Assembly: GCA_903813345.2 (NCBI GenBank)
Contig: CAIIXF020000010.1
Span: forward strand, 30,558,828 to 30,622,827
Direction of reading: 5' to 3'
Source: Owenia fusiformis
Taxonomy: Eukaryota; Annelida; Polychaeta; Sabellida; Oweniidae
DNA: 64,000 nt
A program made the translations under genes and the position numbers. This document shows, piece after piece, positions 11,571-23,169 of the stretch (position 1 is the first letter of the stretch; each line of letters starts with the position of its first letter). The notes below the pieces were generated by a model. It ran no database searches and was not told where the DNA came from. It saw nothing but the letters and a program-made list of their open reading frames with translations.

Positions 11571-12180
11571 ATTCTGACTGCTGTTAAAACTTTTATTCAT
11601 CACTAGCAAGACTTCCAAGACTTTTTACCCCCTGCGATAAGCAGTTAGCATTTACCCGATTAAGAACTCACAATCTGTTTGGCTGTTGCAACACTGCGTC
11701 AGAAATCATGTATAAGTTCTTGCGCATAATTAAATCATGTTATTCAGTTTAATCGGGCGCTTCCAAATTGGTTATAGCAGGTGGAAGAAGGAGGTACGGA
11801 TTCTGGATACCTGCTTAGGAGGATGCACATTTTCAATATTTGGGCAATTCTCCCTTTTGCGGTTCGCCCTTTGAATCAGAACGTTCGCAAATATGTACTG
11901 AAAAAGCACTCAAAAAGGACAAAATTTGATAGGTCAATATTTTCCCACTATGCATTTCGCATAGCTATTTGCGTGACCCGAAAGTTCTAGATCAAACTAA
12001 TTACGCAATTTTGTTTTTACTCGCGCAAGCTTAATAAAACAATGTCTCCATCGGAAGCATTCTTTTTGTCATTGCTTTAATAGTCAGTATACCGAGTTTA
12101 ATCAATGAAAGACTGTACAATGAACAACAAAATTCGGAAACGCGTACTATAGATTTGCTTTCGAACCACTGCGGTAAGAT
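11571..12180. other. Intergenic, no gene recognised
   Basis: No gene or clear repeat is seen. If the cluster at 12,186-12,262 promotes leftward transcription, this would be its first intron or 5' UTR; no coding exon was recognised. Confidence 0.3.
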
Positions 12181-12185
12181 TGGCA

Positions 12186-12262
12186 TGAAAGTATTGAAAG
12201 TAGAATGGAATTGTTTTTTTCCAATATGGCGACTAGTCAACTGATCACGTGACCTTCTCTTC
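12186..12262. promoter_or_regulatory. TATA-less promoter-like cluster (YY1-like, E-box, ETS)
   Basis: On the plus strand the order is CCAATATGGCGAC (YY1-like), TGATCACGTGACC (E-box) and CTTCCGG (ETS). Read on the minus strand the order is CCGGAAG, TCACGTGA, GCCATATTGG, the same order and spacing style as the region just upstream of the lamin start at 52.4 kb. That favours leftward transcription, but the E-box is palindromic and rightward use for the transporter gene cannot be excluded. The call is inferred from motifs only. Confidence 0.4.
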
Positions 12263-12299
12263 CGGAATATTTTCTCACTTTTCAATCATCGTTTTCACC

Positions 12300-14180
12300 A
12301 CGCTATGAATCAATACAATGAAAAACATAGCTGTTATATAAAGATTAATAAGAGATCGATCGTTTCTAATATTTTTTTCTGTACTCTCGTACGGGAATAT
12401 GAACGAATATATCGATTGAAAAATAGGTGTGAAAATCCCCATGTTAAACCTAAGAGGGAAAACAAGGAAGTATAAATTTGTTCCTCCGCGAACTGCATCA
12501 TGGGAAATATTTTGACCTTATAAGGAAAATTTTTCGCGTCTCCTCTTTTGAAGAGGGAACAACGATTTCAAAAATTGAATTGAAATGAAAAGCATCATAT
12601 TTGCATAACATGAAACTTTTACATTGGATAATCAATATTAAAAAATTACTCAATTGTCATAATTTAGTGGAGCAATAAATCACATTTGATCAATTAACAA
12701 CAACAATAGAACAATTGATGCTGCAATTTTCAATTTGATGTGAAACATGAAATTATACAATTATTGATTATTGAACATTTGTCGATTATAAATCATGAAA
12801 TTCATGATAGATCAAAAAGCAGAATCGTAAGCAGAAACTGAATGATCTGAAAGGAATTTTGAAAATTTTGGTTTTACAGGGATTTTAGTTATACTTTATA
12901 GAATAAAACAGATATTTCTGTTCAAGTGGAAAATGGAACTGGTATCCAAAATCTGACTAGATTACTGCATATGAAAATGATACTGTATGTTGCCAATTGA
13001 TGAAGTAATTTGGGATTCAGGGAAAAGGTTGTCCAGAGGTGTCTGGTGATTTGGAAAATAAAGACATTTGTCTCGATCATCTTCAGCTATGTCATTACTT
13101 CAAGAAGACTGGTCAGAAAGTGATTAGTTTTAGATGGAAGACATTCTTGCTTTGGTGTTTGTGGTAGTGACATCTGTTATTGATTTTAATTTTGAACCAA
13201 AAAACTCAATTTTCCTCCCTGGGTATATTACACAAAGAGCAGAGTTGTGAATTCTATTTGACATAGAATGACCTTTGCCACAGACTGAAGAATAGGCCTA
13301 TGCTGCCACCATTACAATCCTGATGTAATGCAGCAACTGACCAATCATCAATTACAAGAACTTAAACTCTGCTCCGTCACCAGGCCAACATTTTCCTCTT
13401 ATATCGACGTCGTGAAAGGGTTAAAAAACGGTGGCAGCCTGACCCTATAGCTGCACGAGTTAAACTAACTAGGGCTGCTAATCCACTATGGATAACAATG
13501 GAATGGTCAAAAAAACACATACAATATAGTACCCCGGGCAGGTTCAATGATGCAGTCATGCTTTTACTCTAGATTTGCAATGGAACAATCATTATCATTG
13601 AAATTTTCAAGATTTATTTTGGAGACAATTTCCATAATATTTTATCAAAATTCCTAATCTTATGATTCCGATAGACTTTTTCCAAAAACATCTCACTATC
13701 AATAAAATACAGGTTTTTGCTTGAACAATTGGACTTTAAATGTCATTTCAAATATTGTCAAGCTATTGAATTCTCAGCTGCTTAAACTCTTTTCAGATGC
13801 ATTTGTTGCCATATTTATTAATGGCTGATTGTTGTTATTCATGTTAGTTATATTCAATATTATTACAGTGCATTAGGCCAGTAAAGAACTTGAGCTCTGG
13901 CTCACTTTTCCCTTGATTTTGCACTTCAGACGTAAAGCAAGGTCTTGAGCCGAAGCTTCCTGTCAAAGGACACGCGTTTGACCCAATCATACTGTTCAAC
14001 TTCTAGTATGTTCAAAATGAAGTAAACATTACAAATCCCCAACTTCACATATTTCCTGGATTAGATCCTTCGATCACATATATATTGAATATGACAAACA
14101 TGAATAACAATAATCAGCCATAAATGAATAAAATGAAAATAAAATGAATTATAGAGATACCAGAGAGATGCTCAATCTTC
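12300..14180. other. Upstream of the transporter exons; no ATPase exons found
   Basis: I looked here for Walker A, signature and Walker B coding segments of an ABC ATPase and found none. A frame at about 13,376-13,572 (RRRERVKKRWQPDPIAAR..., ending TAG) is open and GC-richer but belongs to no family I recognise. The rest is AT-rich. Confidence 0.4.
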
Positions 14181-14182
14181 AG

Positions 14183-17100
14183 AAGAGTTATCTCACCTGT
14201 TGGAAGTGCCACCTATCCATGGAGAATCACAACTTCGCCCACCTGTTGTGATAAAAGGTATTTTGATAATGGACATTAAATAACTTTTTGACATAAATTT
14301 AAAAATGAAAATTTAATGATTTTATGAATATATTTTGTTAGTTGTATGAGTCGATGAGTATACAAATAATTATAGTTTTATTTGTTTTAATAAATTTTAA
14401 TAATGAATTGATAAATCTTTTGATTTTCTGTTATCACATTTTTCAGAATTATTGAGCATTTCTAAAATTGACAACATATATCTCAGTACCTCAGCTCCTA
14501 GGTACAATTACAGAGTTCACATTTTGCAATTGTGGTCCCAATTTGATAGTTATACAGTGAAACCTGTATATAAGAACAGCTCTTTGATTGAAATACCTCT
14601 AAATGTGAACACTTTTTCTTGATCCCAAATTTCTCATTGATCTACATGTTGAAGATTCCTTGAAATGTGAACACCTGCTAATCCAAACACTTTTGGCAGG
14701 TCCCAGAGATGTTCAGATTAGACAGCTTGAGCTTTTACTGTATTGAAAATTATGTCCATTTGTTTGATTTCAGAGAGGCAGTCTTGTTTTGCTGAGTTTA
14801 TGCTTGGACTCTGCACTTGTATTAGCCTTTGGAACATTTGGGCAATATTCATCAAAAATATCACTGTGCTCTCTCGAAATATAGGGTTAGTTACCTCAGG
14901 CAGTATTTATTGTTGTGTTACGAATGTATGGTTGACTTAAATTTTTGTTAAGGTGGTTATTCTGGCCATTGCCAAAAAACACCAATTGAAGTGCAATTTC
15001 AGTCTTTTAAAAATTGAATAAATCAGAAAATCTCATTTTTTTCTAAAATTATCTGTTACTTCATGTCCTCTGTTCTGTTTTTAATATATGATTGTATTTT
15101 GATTTTTTTCAGATTTCTCTTGTTTTCGTTTATGTTGCCTGCCATCCAGATTATCTTATTCTGTCTATGTATAGGACGGGAACCTTATGGTCTAAACATG
15201 GCAGTAGTAAATAAGGGTACTGGTCCATTAGGAGCTGAATACCTGAAATTTCTAAATAATAATACTATTATACAGGTATGCCTTTTTAATTTCCTTTGAA
15301 AAATTGTTTGGTAACTTTGTATTATAGTTATTGGTATTTATCAGACATCATTGAATATAATGACATAAAAACTCAAGATTCTAGATTCTCTGACAGGCAG
15401 CGTCAGTAAATGAATGAAGTTGAAATTTATTTGTAGTATTTCTTGTAATGTTTTAACCTTACACTCACTACACAAGTTTAGTCAACCTTGGGCACTGTCC
15501 TTAAAGCCCCACTATGCTTACTTCAGAAGAAAAATGATAAAATAATCATTGAAACATGTTACTCTCATACTCAATCAAATATGATACAAAGATTGATTTG
15601 CATTAATATTGAACCAAGAAAAAAGTACTCACACAGGAAAAAGCATTTGAAGTTCAGAGATCATTAGTAGTGCACGCCATGTTTGACATAGTGCAAGTTT
15701 TAAGTAACTCTTAATTTAAAAGATGGCGACTCTTCTATAAAAATGAATGGATCCTGTGATACAGACAACTTGATAAAAAAACTTGATATATAAAACTTGA
15801 CAGATCGAAAATATTTTTTGATAATTTATTGGTCTGTTTGAGCTGTTTTTGATGTCAAATAAAAGATAAAGTACTTATTAATCCACTGGAAATACTATGA
15901 AGTCAATAGATAATTCTTTACATATTCTGCCAAAGAATGTTGAAAGTATGCAAAGTAGGCCTTTAATTTAGTAGCTTAGAAAATGGAGGAATGATTTAAC
16001 CATTGATGATAAATGATTATTTAGCATAATGAATGTGACAAGGGCATTTCATGTACATGAAGGAGTTGCCATTCCAGTTTATTTCCTTCCAAAATTACGC
16101 ATGAGAACAATTTAATTATTATATATAATGAATTACTCTTGAATTGGATTGTAGAATGAAAATGATAGCAGCTCTTTTCAATGTTTTTAACTCATCATAT
16201 TAGAATGTATCCTATGATTTGTATTTAATTTTCTATAATGGTACAAAAGTGCTATATTGTCATAGTCTTGTGCTGCTTGGTGGGTGTCAGGGTAGTCACC
16301 ACTTAAAATTTTAGGATAACTGCCTATTCATTCAACTTGAAGATCTGATTAGCCATGTGTTATTAAAATCTTTTATTTTGGAGTTATTTTTTTTAATATA
16401 TGATCTTATTTATTCTATGATTCATGACACAGGAGAATTACACAGATTTATCAGCAGCCTTGGACACAGTTAAGCGGGGAGAGAAATGGGGAGTTATTAG
16501 TATGAGTCAAAACTATACTCAGGACCTCGTTCTAAGGTAGGTACCGCATATGTATTCATTTATTATTAACAATTTATCTGTTATTGAATTCTGAAATAGT
16601 TCTAAAATATGCTGGTTATTATTGTGACTGACATTATTATAGTGTGGTGTATTTATAAGAGTGACCTATTAGATAACCTTGGAAGGTGTTACATTATTGC
16701 CCTTGATCAGATTTTTTCTTAAACAAGTTGACCTAAGTTAAATCTTCTTTTTCAAACAGAAACTAGCATGGATTTTAACTTGGGTCAACTTGTTTTAGAA
16801 AAATTCTGATCAAGGGCAATAATGTAACACTTTCCCAGGTCTAATGGTTCACTCTTATAAATACACTACACTATATAATATCAGTCAAAATAATAACACT
16901 AGAATAGCTAAATTATTACCACTAAATTTTTACATATTACAGCAATAAACATTGTTCCAAAAAAAGAAGTCATTTAAGTACAATAAAATTGAAAAATTGA
17001 CTGTTTTTCATGTAAACAGAATTTTTTCTGAATAGATATGATAAAGCAATGTTTAAATACATTCAATCCATTTTGAGATGTCGGCAATAGTCAGAAAAAT

Positions 17101-20100
17101 CAAAAGTTTTGGTACCCCATAGTCACTACACATTCTAGTAGTATATACAATTAATATGTCAGGGGCATTCTCAGGATTTTTCCAAGGGGGATACATATAG
17201 ATTGCACTTGCAGCTAGATGTATACTTGCAGTATATACAATTTGTATGTCAGGGGCACTCCCAGGATTTTCCCAAGGGGATGCATCTACATCCAAAATAT
17301 ATTCTCCACCGCTCACCAGTCCAGATAGTTCATTCATCTGAGTATCCTCCTGTGGTCATACTCAGTGCCCACCCCTGGAGACCCCATGTATGTTATAAGG
17401 AAAATGATTGTGATGCATGAAATGATCTCTTATATTTTCAGATTTATGTCAAAAACAAACATTTCTGAGAAAATAATAGATGGCAGTTCAGTACATCTGT
17501 ACTTAGACATGACAAGTAAGTATATTTGTTTATCCAAATATGACACATATAAGGGTTACCTACTGGAAGGTTTTGGATACAGGTTTTATCCCAAGGGAAA
17601 TATTTGAAATATTTCCTGAGGGATAAAACTCTGAATCCAAAACCAACCATACATAAAAGATGTATTCATTCCTTATTTAAATTCCTTATTTAAATCTTGG
17701 TTTTTGAATGTTATTGATGCACGCATGTTTTGCAAACCTTAAAATCAGTCCAAACTTTATGACACACAAACTATATGAGCACTCCAAGAATAGATCCATG
17801 CTTTCAAGTATCCTTGCTCCTCTGGTTACTATTTTCTTGTTTTTTTCTCCATGGTTACTATTTTCTTGCTTTTTCTCCATTTTCATTTTTAAATGGAAGT
17901 TAATTGATGTACATATGTTTTTTGCAGACCTTGAGATTAGTGTCACCATACAAGAGTATACCATACAAGCATTCCAAGACTTTCCAAAAAGCATGCTTCC
18001 TGTTTTAGGGTTGAGTCCTGCAATGATTGATCTGCCAGTTAAGGTAACCATAACAACACAACCTGTCAAATGGGTCGTGTTTTATTTCACTAATGAAAAT
18101 TGGTGACTTTTTCGTGTAGCCACCATTTCTTGACTGACATTTCTTGTCAGCTGTGATAATTGATGTCTGGAACAGATTGTTATTACTATTTTGTAACCAT
18201 TTGCATTTGCACAAGCATTTTGAAACCAATATTACAAAACAATAAATTATGAACAAACCTATCTAAATAGAATAAATAGAAACATGTAATTGGTACATTA
18301 GTTAAACCAATTTGCAAACTCTTCGCTTCATTTTGCTTTCCAGTTAGAACAACCAGTGTATGGTGAAAGAAAGCCTGCTTTCACTAATTTTATGGCACCT
18401 GGTATTATATTGAGGTAAGAGGCAAATATGGGATAAAATGCATTAAAACTAGATGTTATGACAAGAAAAACGGTCAATAATTTTAAGCAAAGTCGTTTTC
18501 ATGAAAGAAGCCTGAAAGGTTTGTCATTTGTACTTTGGAAGAACATTCTTCAAAGCACCAGATCTTTCAATTCTGTCATTTTGTGTTTCGCATTCTGCAT
18601 TGTAACATGTCTAACAACTTTGCTATTTGTATTCAGGATCACTTTCTTCATGGTAACATGTCTAACAACTTTGCTATTTGTATTTGGGCATCACCTTCTT
18701 CATGGCAACATGGCCTAACTACTTTGCTATTTGTGTTTCAGCATCACATTCTTCATGGCAGCACGTCCTAACAACTTTGCTATTTGTATTTCAGCATCAC
18801 ATTCTTCATGGCAACAGGTCTGACAACACTGTCGTTTGTATTGGAGGGAAAACAGGGGCTTCTTGACAGAAGCTTAGTGGCAGGTAATAACTCTATATAC
18901 ACACTCCTCCACAAGTTTTGCAACAAGAAATTCCCTTCTGAAATGGTGTTTGAGCCTGTTTCTGTAAATCAATTCAAAATAAATTCATCAAAGACGTAGA
19001 TTCAGAATTATTGTAATAAGGCACAAAATAAAGATTCAGACACTATAAATGGCTTCACACACAGGTTTTAGCTAATTTTCAAAAACTTACAATTTTATTT
19101 ACTAATGTTGCTGACTGTTAAGTTTGACTTCATAAATCTGGCAAACATACCAAAGTTTCTTTTGTTCTCTAAAAGGGGTCAGGATTTACCCAGTTCTTGA
19201 TTATGTAAACTGTACAATTGTTGTTCCTTGTTTTACAGGAGTGAACACAGTCGAAGTAATGATTGCACATTTGTGTATCCAACTTTGGATTATGTAAACT
19301 GTACAATTGCTGTTCCTTGTTTTACAGGAGTGAACACTGTTGAAGTAATGATTGCACATTTGTGTACCCAATTTTGGATTATTTAAACTGTAAAATTGTT
19401 GTTCCTTATTTTACAGGAGTGAACACAGTCGAAGTAATGATTGCACATTTGTGTATCCAACTTTGGATTATGTAAACTGTACAATTGTTGTTCCTTGTTT
19501 TACAGGAGTAAACACAGTCGAAGTAATGATTGCACATTTGTGTATCCAACTTTGGATTATGTAAACTGTACAATTGCTGTTCCTTGTTTTACAGGAGTGA
19601 ACACTGTTGAAGTAATGATTGCACACTTGTTTACCCAATTTTGGATTATTTAAACTGTAAAATTGTTGTTCCTTGTTTTACAGGAGTGAACACAGTCGAA
19701 GTAATGATTGCACATTTGTGTATCCAACTTTGGATTATGTAAACTGTACAATTTGCTGTTCCTTGTTTTACAGGAGTGAACACCGTTGAAGTAATGATTG
19801 CACAAGTGTGTACCCAGTTCTGGATTATGTAAACTGTAAAATTGCTGTTCCTTGTTTTACAGGAGTGAACACAGTCGAAGTAATGATTGCACAAGTGTGT
19901 ACCCAGTTCTGGATTATGTAAACTGTAAAATTGCTGTTCCATGTTTTACAGGAGTGAACACTGTTGAAGTAATGATTGCACACTTGTGTACCCAATTCTG
20001 GATTATTTAAACTGTACAATTGTTGTTCCTTGTTTTACAGAAGTGAACACTGTTGAAGTAATGATTGCACACTTGTGTACCCAATTTTGGATTATTTAAA

Positions 20101-22363
20101 CTGTACAATTGTTGTTCCTTGTTTACAGGAGTGAACACTGTTGAAGTAATGATTGCACACTTGTGTACCCAATTCTGGATTATTGAAACTGTTCAATTGT
20201 TGTTCCTTGTTATGGAGTGAACACTGTTGAAGTAATGATTGCACACTTGTGTACCCAATTCTGGATTATGTAAACTGTACAATTGTTGTTCCTTGTTTTA
20301 CAGAAGTGAACACTGTTGAAGTAATGATTGCACATTACATGTGTGTACCCAATTCTGGATTATGTAAACTGTAAAATTGTTGTTCCTTGTTTTACAGGAG
20401 TGAACACTGTTGAAGTAATGATTGCACACTTGTGTACCCAATTTTGGATTATTTAAACTGTAAAATTGTTGTTCCTTGTTTACAGGAGTGAACACTGTTG
20501 AAGTAATGATTGCACATGTGTGTACCCAGTTCTGGATTATGTAAACTGTACAATATTCTTGTTCCTTGTTTTACAGGAGTGAACACTGTTGAAGTAATGA
20601 TTGCACATGTGTGTACTCAGTTATGGATTATGTAAACTGTACAATATTCTTGTTCCTTGTTTTACAGGAGTGAACACTGTTGAAGTAATGATTGCACATG
20701 TGTGTACTCAGTTCTGGATTATGCTGGTGCAGGCTGGTCTTCTTTTACTCTTTGCCTTAGTTGTATTTGAGGTTAGTGTGTATTTAAATGTAACATTAGA
20801 AAAATAGGGACACTTTTATTAAACAAAGTAAAAAAATGTACTGTGAAACCTGTATATCTGAACACATCTCTAATAAAAACATCTCTCAATGTGAACACTT
20901 TTTCTCAGTTCCAAGTGTTCCTGAAATGTGAACACATGCAAATCTATAGGTCATTAACAGAAACTCCGTAAAGTTACGAATTTGTAAATCAATTGTTGTA
21001 ACCATGGATATAATGACGTCACAGTATAGAGAACAATGGACTTTAAGAAATCCTAACTTTAGGAAGTTTCTGTTAATGGCCCCCAGATCACTTTTGGCTG
21101 GTCCCAAAGATGTTTGGATCAGACTGGTCTTACTGATTTTACTCCAGATCTCGACCACCTTGAGCTCTCCAAATTGTAAAAAATAAAATTACCATTTTAC
21201 TATTATTCCTTGCAGGTGCCGTCTCGAGGACCTGTCATTCTGGTTATAATACTAACAATATTTATAGGATTTACTGGTATGGCACTAGGTGAGAGCATTT
21301 CCTTGTTATTATATGTTAAATGGTTTGTTATAACGTTGATGTGTATTGTTTCTACATGATAATAATACGACGATCATATTCATACATTTTTATGATTTAA
21401 ATTGTTTTGTATATTAGGTCTTTTAATCTCAACATTATGTGATGAAGAAAACACAGCGATCCAAGCTGCTCTTGGTTCTGTCTACCCCAATCTCTTACTG
21501 AGTGGTGAGTCCAATGTTTATTTTGGCATATGCAGGGTATTGTAACATACACTCCCCTCCATAATTCTGGAAACTGGAAGCCCCCTTTTGAATCATTCAT
21601 CAAATCCTGCTTATATTTGGTTAAATCATCAAACTTGACATAAATTCCTGAACTACAAGTATTGTAATGAAGGAATAAAATTAAGACACAAACATTTTCC
21701 AATATTTGAATATGATATCAAATTAAAACATCCAGTTGCCAAACTTATGGAGGGGAGGGTAACTTGTATAAACATCCTACATTGGAATATATGAAGGCTT
21801 ATAATTAGAAGCCTAATCAATGCAGTCAATGAGGGTAAAATACTCCCTAACCTTTAGTCTATACATGTCTATCTGGAATATATGAAGGCTTAGAAGCCTA
21901 AATCAATGCAGTCAATGAGGGGAAACTACTCCCTAACCTTTCATCTATCTGGCTCTTGTGAAAAAAGAGTCCAAGGAACGACAAGTGATGACATATTGTT
22001 ATTGTCTAAAACTTTTTTGTAGATGGTATTCGGTTTATGGTGGTGGATGTCTGTAACAAATGGCACATAGTGACATTTTGCATGTTAATGCCTTATCAGT
22101 ATTATACTTATCAGTAACTTATAACTTATACAATGTATTTTTCTCCAGGTATCATTTGGCCAGTGGAGTCGATGCCTATATGGTTGCGCTATGTTAGTAT
22201 GGCACTTCCAATGACATATCCAGCTGAGGCCATGCGCTGTGTCCTAAGCAGAGGCTGGGATCTGACATATATGCCCGTGTAGCGAGGATTCCTTGTGGGG
22301 ATAGGCTGGGGATGGGGGCTTATGTTAATAGCAGCTATAATATTACGTGTGAAAGGATCATAG
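14183..22363 (+). CDS. ABCH/ABCG-type transporter, membrane-domain half (12 exons, internal TAG)
   Basis: Exons with consistent phase: 14183-14257, 14774-14885, 15113-15275, 16433-16536, 17442-17515, 17928-18043, 18344-18414, 18795-18883, 20668-20771, 21216-21288, 21418-21504, 22149-22363, about 426 codons. The joined protein reads as the ABC2 membrane domain of ABCH/ABCG20-23-type half transporters: IKNITVLSRNIG before TM1 (FMLPAIQIILF), a ~120-residue extracellular loop, MAPGIILSITFFMA (TM2), GLLDRSLVAG, TQFWIMLVQAGLLLLFALVVFE (TM3), ILTIFIGFTGMALG (TM4), SGIIWPVESMPIWLRYVS (TM5). Such proteins export lipids or xenobiotics across the plasma membrane. TAG at 22280-22282 interrupts the frame before the last TM (RGFLVGIGWGWG...), which ends at a second TAG, 22361-22363. 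The N-terminal ATPase is not seen. Introns carry MITEs and two splice-site arrays. It may be a pseudogene or an allele with a lesion. Confidence 0.8.
14553..14741. repeat. GTGAAACCTGTAT-type dispersed repeat
   Basis: It shares CAGTGAAACCTGTATAT, ATGTGAACACTTTTTCT and GAAATGTGAACAC with 20,841-21,145 and ends in a TTTTACTG-like inverted end. Probably a MITE family; it sits in the intron before the exon at 14,774. Confidence 0.6.
16625..16888. mobile_element. Foldback MITE in a transporter intron
   Basis: Two arms of about 115 bp (about 16,625-16,740 and 16,768-16,888) are reverse complements with a few mismatches. They share TGTATTTATAAGAGTGA, AGGGCAATAATGTAACAC and GACCTAAGTTAAA-like segments, with a short centre containing TTTTTCAAACAGAAACTAGC. 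No coding capacity. Confidence 0.7.
17137..17300. repeat. Two direct copies of a ~92-bp unit
   Basis: TATACAATT-ATATGTCAGGGGCA-TC-CAGGATTTT-CCAAGGGG occurs at about 17,147 and 17,236, in the intron before the exon at 17,442. Confidence 0.55.
17569..17650. repeat. Imperfect hairpin
   Basis: GGTTTTGGATACAGGTTTTATCCC and the later GGGATAAAACTCTGAATCCAAAACC are imperfect reverse complements around AATATTTGAAATATT. A small inverted repeat within an intron. Confidence 0.55.
18585..18794 (+). repeat. ~53-bp tandem array of the 3' splice site and start of the exon at 18,795
   Basis: The sequence TTTGTATTTCAG|CATCACATTCTTCATGGCAACA at the exon start is preceded by about four diverged tandem copies. 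Successive CATCAC/GATCAC starts lie at about 18,637, 18,689, 18,742 and the true 18,795, with an older copy near 18,587. Each copy joins the polypyrimidine/AG region to about the first 25 bases of the exon and then a shared AACAACTTTGCTATTTG segment. At least two extra copies keep a usable CAG. It duplicates an acceptor region rather than a whole exon. Confidence 0.85.
19179..20667 (+). repeat. ~89-bp tandem array (about 16 copies) of the 3' splice site and 5' part of the exon at 20,668
   Basis: Each unit reads TTCCTTGTTTTACAG|GAGTGAACACTGTTGAAGTA..., continues through codons for VNTVEVMIAH-CTQFWI, and ends in ATTATGTAAACTGTACAATTG. Exon-like starts lie at 19239, 19328, 19417, 19506, 19595, 19684, 19774, 19863, 19952, 20041, 20129, 20215, 20304, 20398, 20485, 20577, and the genuine exon is at 20668. 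All but the copy at 20,215 keep ACAG. In every copy the real exon's CTGGTGCAG is replaced by TAAACTG, giving an in-frame TAA about 19 codons in. Copies 1-3 and 4-6 resemble each other as triplets, so a ~267-bp higher-order repeat is likely. There are no variable spacers, so it is not CRISPR-like. Confidence 0.93.
20841..21145. mobile_element. GTGAAACCTGTAT-type repeat with a nested foldback
   Basis: The outer element shares CTGTGAAACCTGTATAT, ATGTGAACACTTTTTCTC and GAAATGTGAACAC with 14,553-14,741. Inside, arms GTCATTAACAGAAACT...AAAGTTA (about 20,951) and TAACTTTAGGAAGTTTCTGTTAATGGC (about 21,055-21,081) form a second inverted repeat that interrupts it. It looks like one MITE inserted into another, in the intron between the exons at 20,668 and 21,216. 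Confidence 0.6.
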
Positions 22364-22364
22364 A

Positions 22365-22370
22365 AATAAA
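22365..22370 (+). terminator. Candidate poly(A) signal of the transporter gene
   Basis: AATAAA begins two bases after the second TAG. It is unusually close to the coding end, so the true cleavage signal may be farther on. Confidence 0.35.
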
Positions 22371-22379
22371 GCTATTGAC

Positions 22380-23130
22380 TCTTGACAGGAATCCCAAAAT
22401 ACATGCATTTTAGGAATATGAAATCATTCTCGATACATGTGGAACTTTGTGCATTTATGGTACTTGGAATACACCGATAAAATATGATTTACTTGGCGAC
22501 ATTCTTGATGAGAAGAGGAAGTTCATGTACACTCCCCTTCATTGTTATGTTCTCCAATTTTTTTGTGGTGGTGTTTGGTGGTTAGCGTCTGTCATTAGGA
22601 GTTTGGCACCTGTAAGAAATGGCAGGTGGTGACATTTTGCATGTTAATGCCTTGTTTACATTACATTGATAGATGTGACATAAATTTGTTTGACAGTTAT
22701 TACATTGCATTGATAGCTATTAAAATATATTGATAGCTTTAACATAAATTTGATAGCTATTATATTTGATAGCAATAACATTTACATGAATAGCTATTAC
22801 ATTACATTGATCAGTTGATCATTATGACATCATAACATGTTGCTGTTTGAATCTTTATTACGTTCTGTTATGGCAATAGTTCGAAAATATATGACAAATT
22901 AGATGATTTTAAATCACAGAACATAATCAGTATATATAGTTAAAAAATTGCATTGTCAGGCCTAGATTTAAGACAATATTAGGACCAATTCTATGAGATT
23001 CACACATATACATGTATTTTACTTGCTTTTATTTTTAGATGCGTTTTATTCAACATTTTTGTAGTTTATTACATTATTATGATGAATTTGTAATCATGGT
23101 TACATTTTATAAACATATAGCATAATAAGG
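22380..23130. other. Downstream flank with repeats
   Basis: GTGACATTTTGCATGTTAATGCCTT occurs at about 22,070 and 22,630, showing a duplicated segment of about 100 bp. At 22,655-22,810 there are diverged ~25-30-bp tandem units of the type ATTACATTGATAGCTATT. No gene. Confidence 0.5.
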
Positions 23131-23169
23131 ATAGGGACAGTTGCACACGTCCCTCCCCCATACATGTAC

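Noticed and set aside
12031-12285. 84-codon minus-strand frame near the promoter-like cluster
   Set aside because: It includes the promoter motifs themselves and has no family pattern.
13376-13572. Frame RRRERVKKRWQPDPIAAR... as a possible exon of the transporter
   Set aside because: It does not resemble an ABC ATPase or linker, ends in a stop without a donor, and the reverse strand is also open; kept as unknown.
19179-20667. CRISPR-like or satellite interpretation of the 89-bp array
   Set aside because: Units abut with no variable spacers, the host is eukaryotic, and the unit is clearly an acceptor plus exon fragment of the adjacent gene.
20886-21186. Overlapping open frames of 60-90 codons
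   Set aside because: They lie in nested MITEs inside a transporter intron.
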